From assembly GCF_905475465.1 (NCBI RefSeq), contig NC_062249.1, forward strand, positions 4,228,501 through 4,292,500: DNA of 64,000 nucleotides, given 5' to 3'. This DNA comes from Pieris napi (Eukaryota > Arthropoda > Insecta > Lepidoptera > Pieridae). Below are positions 60,167 through 64,000 of the stretch, piece by piece. The notes beneath the pieces are model-generated. The model worked only from the letters and a program-made list of their open reading frames with translations, did no database searches and had not been told where the DNA came from. The position numbers were made by a program, and so were the translations under genes. Within the stretch, counting starts at the first letter, position 1, and each line of letters starts with the position of its first letter.

Positions 60167-60504
60167 AGTTATATAACCCCATCTGTCACCACCATAAGAT
60201 GATTATATTTTATATAAACAAAAACCATTGCAACATAGTAGTACAAAGATCCTTTATATTTCAATAGCCGAAATGCTGTTACATGATTTACGAACCACTC
60301 TTAGTTCTTACTAAGTAACGTTTCCTTGTAGAGCGTGAGAACAATGTGTCAGCAGAACGGTCACGTAGGCCTTTAAGAATAGGATATAAATATAATAGAA
60401 CACTTGTAATATTTAGTATTAAACGGACCTCAAATCGGACCGGTTGTATTCATTTTAACTTTAAGTTTTTAAAAACCCTTTTTTCGCGGACCCACTACTT
60501 GACT
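60167..60504 (+). repeat. LTR shared by the tandem copies
   Basis: It begins AGTTATATAACCCC directly behind the purine run AAGGAGGGAGG and ends ...TTGACT before GGCGCTGAGGACAGGAT, a likely tRNA primer site. AGT...ACT ends are usual for errantiviruses. The length is 338 bp. GGATATAAATATA (about 60379-60391) could serve as a TATA element. Confidence 0.75.
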
Positions 60505-60704
60505 GGCGCTGAGGACAGGATAGTCGCTCTAGCTGCACGTACTTCTCAATTATCGGTTCGAGCATCAAATTCTGCTTACCTAAAAAGGGGAAACTACGTC
60601 GCGATTGCTAAAAACGGCTATTCAAAAGAACAAATAAATTTGTCAAGAACGCAAATCCAAAAGCGTTAAGGGTGTTTTGTGCGAGTGTTGAGGCAGCGAT
60701 GTAC

Positions 60705-60720
60705 TGGTAAGTCACCTTTT
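60705..60720 (+). promoter_or_regulatory. Possible splice donor in the errantivirus leader
   Basis: ACTG|GTAAGT in the leader behind the LTR matches a strong 5' splice site. Errantiviruses commonly make env mRNA by splicing from the leader. This is inference from sequence alone. Confidence 0.35.
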
Positions 60721-60954
60721 CACCTTTCAAATCCAGCCCTCTCCACTTTTCTTTTGTTATTTTGAGATCGACATCTCTCATCTTAACGATAGTTTTAAGA
60801 CTTTGTTAGAGTTAAATTTATATAAACGTAAATTGTAATAAGTAAATTAAAGAAACATAGAAGTAAATAGGTTAGTGCATGAAATTCTGCAACCCCTAAA
60901 GTAAGTATAAGTTTAGATTCACATCAAATTCTGTGAGCTAAAATTATTGAGTAA

Positions 60955-62205
60955 TTGTGTAATTATTTAATCAAACAATTCCTGAAAGAATACATAAAAC
61001 CCAAAAAGAAATATTTTATATATTTCGGAAATACGGAACATCGCAAACAATTCAGCAACATGGTAATTAGGCTTTTTAAAGGTGGATCAATTCAATTTCA
61101 TGAGTGTACGGAAAGAATCGTTTTTATTGACGATGAAAATGAACAGAAAGCCGTTATTCTGAAATTTCATCTCGGAAAAACCTGTCACAGAGGTATTCAA
61201 GAAACTTTTACACGCATCAGGCGACACTTCTTTTGGAATAACATGAAAGAAACTATATCAGCAGTAATTAATTCTTGTGAAGCCTGTAAACAAATGAAAT
61301 ATGACCGAAAGCCTTTGAAACAATATTTACAGTTAACTCAAACGCAAGATGCCCCATTCCAGGAATTATTTATAGATATATTTAGTATCGAAGGAAAAAC
61401 ATACCTCACCTTAGTTGACGCTTTTAGCAAACTAGGACAGGCAATTGAAATTCCTACTAAAGGCACACCTGACGTTATCCGCGCACTAATAAAATACTTT
61501 TCATTTTACGGCATACCAAATAAAATAAGCTGCGACCTTGGTCCTGAATTCAACAACGATCTATTGAAAGAAATGATGTCACTCTATAAAATCCAAATAC
61601 ATATCGGCACGCCTAGGAACCCTAATTCAATGGGAATAGTTGAACGTTTTCATTCCACCTTAATTGAAATTTACAGACTGACAAAATACGAACAACAATG
61701 TACCGATGCCGCATCTATTATATCACATATCATGGCATATAATAATGCGATTCATGCTGTAACAACTTTAACACCGTTTGAAGTAGTGTTTGGCCATGTA
61801 GATTCTGAAAACGCATTCAATATAGACTTCGAGAAACGATACTTGCAAAAATTAATTAAAGATCACGCCAAAAGAATAAAAGTTTTATACAAAATCATAT
61901 CTGATAAAATGTTAACGTTTAAGGGAAACTCTAGAGAAAAACGCGGTGGCGAATCCGACGTCCCGTTGCCAGAAGGGAAAACAATTTTCACAAAATTAAT
62001 AAACACTCGCAGAAGTAAGGACAAACCTTGTTTTGAAAAGGCCATAGTTACAGGAAAACCTGAAAGAAACACCATCCCTATTACAATTAGAGGTAAACAC
62101 AAAAAGGTAAAAATTAAAAACATAAAACGACCTTCAAAGGTGGTGCTTAGTGATCATGATGACACTCACGAGCCCCAGCTTGGGCCTTCAACTTCAAAAG
62201 GTTGA
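60955..62205 (+). CDS. Integrase (3' part of errantivirus pol), frame open
   Basis: DNA integrase that would insert element cDNA into the host genome. The open frame starts behind a TAA at 60952-60954 and has no proper start; the first ATG is at 61060. The residue numbers count from 60955. The zinc-binding HHCC module is H72, H78, C108 and C111. The catalytic core shows D141 (ELFIDIFS), D194 (ISCDLGPEF) and E230 (MGIVERFH), with exactly 35 residues between the last two, the canonical DD35E. A basic C-terminal tail (KHKKVKIKNIKRPSK) ends in GPSTSKG. Reverse transcriptase and RNase H, which normally precede it in the same polyprotein, are deleted. The integrase is intact by eye, but without a normal start or gag-pol context it is probably not expressed. 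Confidence 0.88.
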   Translation: MCNYLIKQFLKEYIKPKKKYFIYFGNTEHRKQFSNMVIRLFKGGSIQFHECTERIVFIDDENEQKAVILKFHLGKTCHRGIQETFTRIRRHFFWNNMKETISAVINSCEACKQMKYDRKPLKQYLQLTQTQDAPFQELFIDIFSIEGKTYLTLVDAFSKLGQAIEIPTKGTPDVIRALIKYFSFYGIPNKISCDLGPEFNNDLLKEMMSLYKIQIHIGTPRNPNSMGIVERFHSTLIEIYRLTKYEQQCTDAASIISHIMAYNNAIHAVTTLTPFEVVFGHVDSENAFNIDFEKRYLQKLIKDHAKRIKVLYKIISDKMLTFKGNSREKRGGESDVPLPEGKTIFTKLINTRRSKDKPCFEKAIVTGKPERNTIPITIRGKHKKVKIKNIKRPSKVVLSDHDDTHEPQLGPSTSKG

Positions 62206-63705
62206 AAACAATCCAGGTATCCGTAAGACAGGGAACAGCCTTCATCCAACAGGATAACTGGCTTATTTTTAAGGTATTAGATTTAAATGGCCTACTGATG
62301 GAATTAGAATAAAACAATAGGAAATATAGTAATTTTAGCAAGATAGTAAGTGATGATAAGCCTTAGTTTAAAGATTTTTTAGGAATAAGGGAACAAGTAT
62401 AGTATTTGGAAAGAATAACTACTGAAAAGATTAGGCAAATAATCCTTTCACACCGAGTACGAAGAGGAATATTGAACCCTCTAGGCTCTATTATTAAAAT
62501 GATAACTGGAAACTTAGATCAGGAAGATGCTCAACGATATGAGCAGTAAATTAATCAATTAGGTAATCAACAAAATTTCAACAAAAAAGCGTTTAACAGT
62601 TGTTTCCAAAATGTTAGATGGACTCATTAATTCATCAGAAATATTACACAATAACTCAAAAATTATGGACGAAAGACTAAAACGTGTAGAAAAAAATGTT
62701 AAAAGACATAAGTACTAAAGAAAATAATGCAGTATACTCTACATATGTTTTAAGTTTACATATATAATCTTTTTGTAAGTAATTTTAGAACGCTTTATAT
62801 AAAAAATAAGCGAATTAGAAATTGCTTTGGCTTTCAACAAAACCAATGTTTTACACATTTATTACAGATTTTAATTTATATATCACAGTCAGAAAATCTT
62901 ATGTATGCACCCACTTGGGATAATTTAGTTAAATTAGAAGATACGATTAATGTTAAATCATACATGATAGACAGGAAAATAACTTTTGTATTAGAGGTAG
63001 CTTTAATAACCAATTCAACTTATAGTAATAAAATGTATCCCTTACCTATCTTTCATGACCCTAAAAACCTAACCTTAATAATCATTCCTAAATATCCCTA
63101 TATCCTGGTGAAAGGTGTAACATACTTACCGCTTATACAGCCTTGCAAACAAGTCTCTGAGGAAAATTATCTCTGCACACAAGAAAACAGGGGCACCGTA
63201 TCCTGAAACGACATGCATTGAGGAGCTGATGACCTTCAAGGAAAACCCATCCAACTGTGACCAGAATACAGTAATTATAGAAGAGGTAAAGGTACAATAA
63301 TAGTAATCAAATCACTATTCAAAATAATTGCAAAAATGAGATAAGCCGAAACTCTATAAAGGGAACATAATATATCATTACTATAGATTAACCCTGCGAT
63401 CTCAACATCAATGACATCCAATTACATCATCAGCGTTCATATACAGAAAATATGTCATCAGAACGTATCCCATCCATTAAGCTGCTGGAGTTACAGTCAA
63501 CAGTGAACTCTAAGGAAAATCAGAATCCAGTAAACTTACAAGGAATGGAGCTCAGTGACCGGCAACACATGTCTTACATGCTGTAACAACTTAACAGAGA
63601 TAGTGATAGTGAAATGGGCAATTCAGTGAAAGTGAAAAGCATTAGTTTAGGCACTCTTTTATTGTATTTTGCTAATTGTTGTGTTTTTAAAAAAAAATAA
63701 GATTA
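62205..63705 (+). pseudogene. env: Errantivirus env, broken (copy 2)
   Basis: Same sequence as the copy 3,615 bp upstream, with the same stops and shifts (furin-type site at 62454-62468, open piece 62901-63206). Shared lesions mean that the decay predates the duplication. Confidence 0.7.
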
Positions 63706-63781
63706 TTAATATGTTGCAGTGGCGAAATAATCAGAATTTGCATGTGCAATCCCCTGATAATTTCGCTCTTAAGGAGGGAGG

Positions 63782-64000
63782 AGTTATATAACCCCATCTG
63801 TCACCACCATAAGATGATTATATTTTATATAAACAAAAACCATTGCAACATAGTAGTACAAAGATCCTTTATATTTCAATAGCCGAAATGCTGTTACATG
63901 ATTTACGAACCACTCTTAGTTCTTACTAAGTAACGTTTCCTTGTAGAGCGTGAGAACAATGTGTCAGCAGAACGGTCACGTAGGCCTTTAAGAATAGGAT
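63782..64000 (+). repeat. 3' LTR, cut by the window end
   Basis: The first 219 bp match the LTR at 60167 without visible difference, again behind the AAGGAGGGAGG polypurine tract. Confidence 0.8.

Larger units (their letters stand above)
58389..60504 (+). mobile_element. Errantivirus-type retrotransposon, 5'-truncated copy with 3' LTR
   Basis: It starts inside the C-terminal tail of pol (RRSKDKPCFEKAIV in frame at about 58396), continues through a broken env and ends in an LTR (60167-60504) shared with the next copy. The segment 58389 to about 60386 is repeated at 62004-64000, 3,615 bp further on, and I found no difference in the stretches compared. Upstream of 58389 the sequence is unrelated AT-rich DNA. 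Confidence 0.85.
60167..64000 (+). mobile_element. Errantivirus-type LTR retrotransposon, internally deleted (continues past window)
   Basis: Order: LTR (60167-60504), primer site, leader, integrase end of pol, broken env, polypurine tract, second LTR from 63782 that runs off the window. Gag, protease, reverse transcriptase and RNase H are missing between about 60720 and 60955. The gene order and the env type place it with insect Ty3/gypsy errantiviruses. It cannot replicate alone. Confidence 0.85.

Noticed and set aside
60346..60669. A 107-codon frame as a retroviral gag start
   Set aside because: It begins inside the LTR, crosses the primer site and shows no gag motif.

Overview
This window is AT-rich eukaryotic DNA, very probably from a moth or butterfly. 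I infer Lepidoptera from about fifteen copies of one tRNA-derived SINE with pol III A and B boxes, from several LINE 3' tails familiar from lepidopteran genomes, and from an intron-containing trypsin-type protease. There are no operons, ribosome binding sites or bacterial gene spacing. Species cannot be fixed from the sequence alone.

Only one host gene can be supported. It is a trypsin-like serine protease on the minus strand. Five exons are well supported or moderately supported (30597-30749, 32954-33103, 33862-34120, 38034-38161, about 38882-39073/39083), and a signal-peptide exon is plausible near 41463-41561. Splice phases agree, and His, Asp, Ser and the Asp of the S1 pocket are all present. 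Its introns are packed with mobile DNA, including a 2.3 kb foldback element (34600-36921) that itself contains another inverted-repeat element (35640-36217).

Layout. 1-5.1 kb: SINE and MITE fragments and a perfect 24-bp hairpin. 5.1-6.5 kb: a palindrome-rich PIF/Harbinger-like wreck full of ACTGCTCGAGCAGT units. 6.5-12 kb: SINEs, a LINE 3' UTR and an R1-like LINE end. 12.1-13.4 kb: a nearly intact mariner-type transposon flanked by TA. 13.4-30 kb: SINEs, a 591-bp Harbinger derivative (17465-18055), LINE tails and long featureless AT-rich DNA. 30.6-41.6 kb: the protease gene. 42-49 kb: sparse LINE remnants. 49.2-50.5 kb: a pogo-like element that keeps its N-terminal HTH and C-terminal zinc finger but has lost its catalytic core. 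50.5-58.4 kb: SINEs, short MITEs and a long-armed MITE. 58.4-64 kb: an errantivirus-type (Ty3/gypsy) LTR retrotransposon in a tandem arrangement, with an apparently intact DD35E integrase, broken env copies, and a roughly 2 kb segment repeated 3,615 bp apart without a difference that I could find.

Most of the window is therefore a graveyard of mobile elements around one protease gene. The strongest candidates for something undescribed are the 34.6-36.9 kb foldback element with its dispersed TGTACGGC motif and the 5.1-6.5 kb palindrome array. All calls come from reading the sequence; no database search was run.
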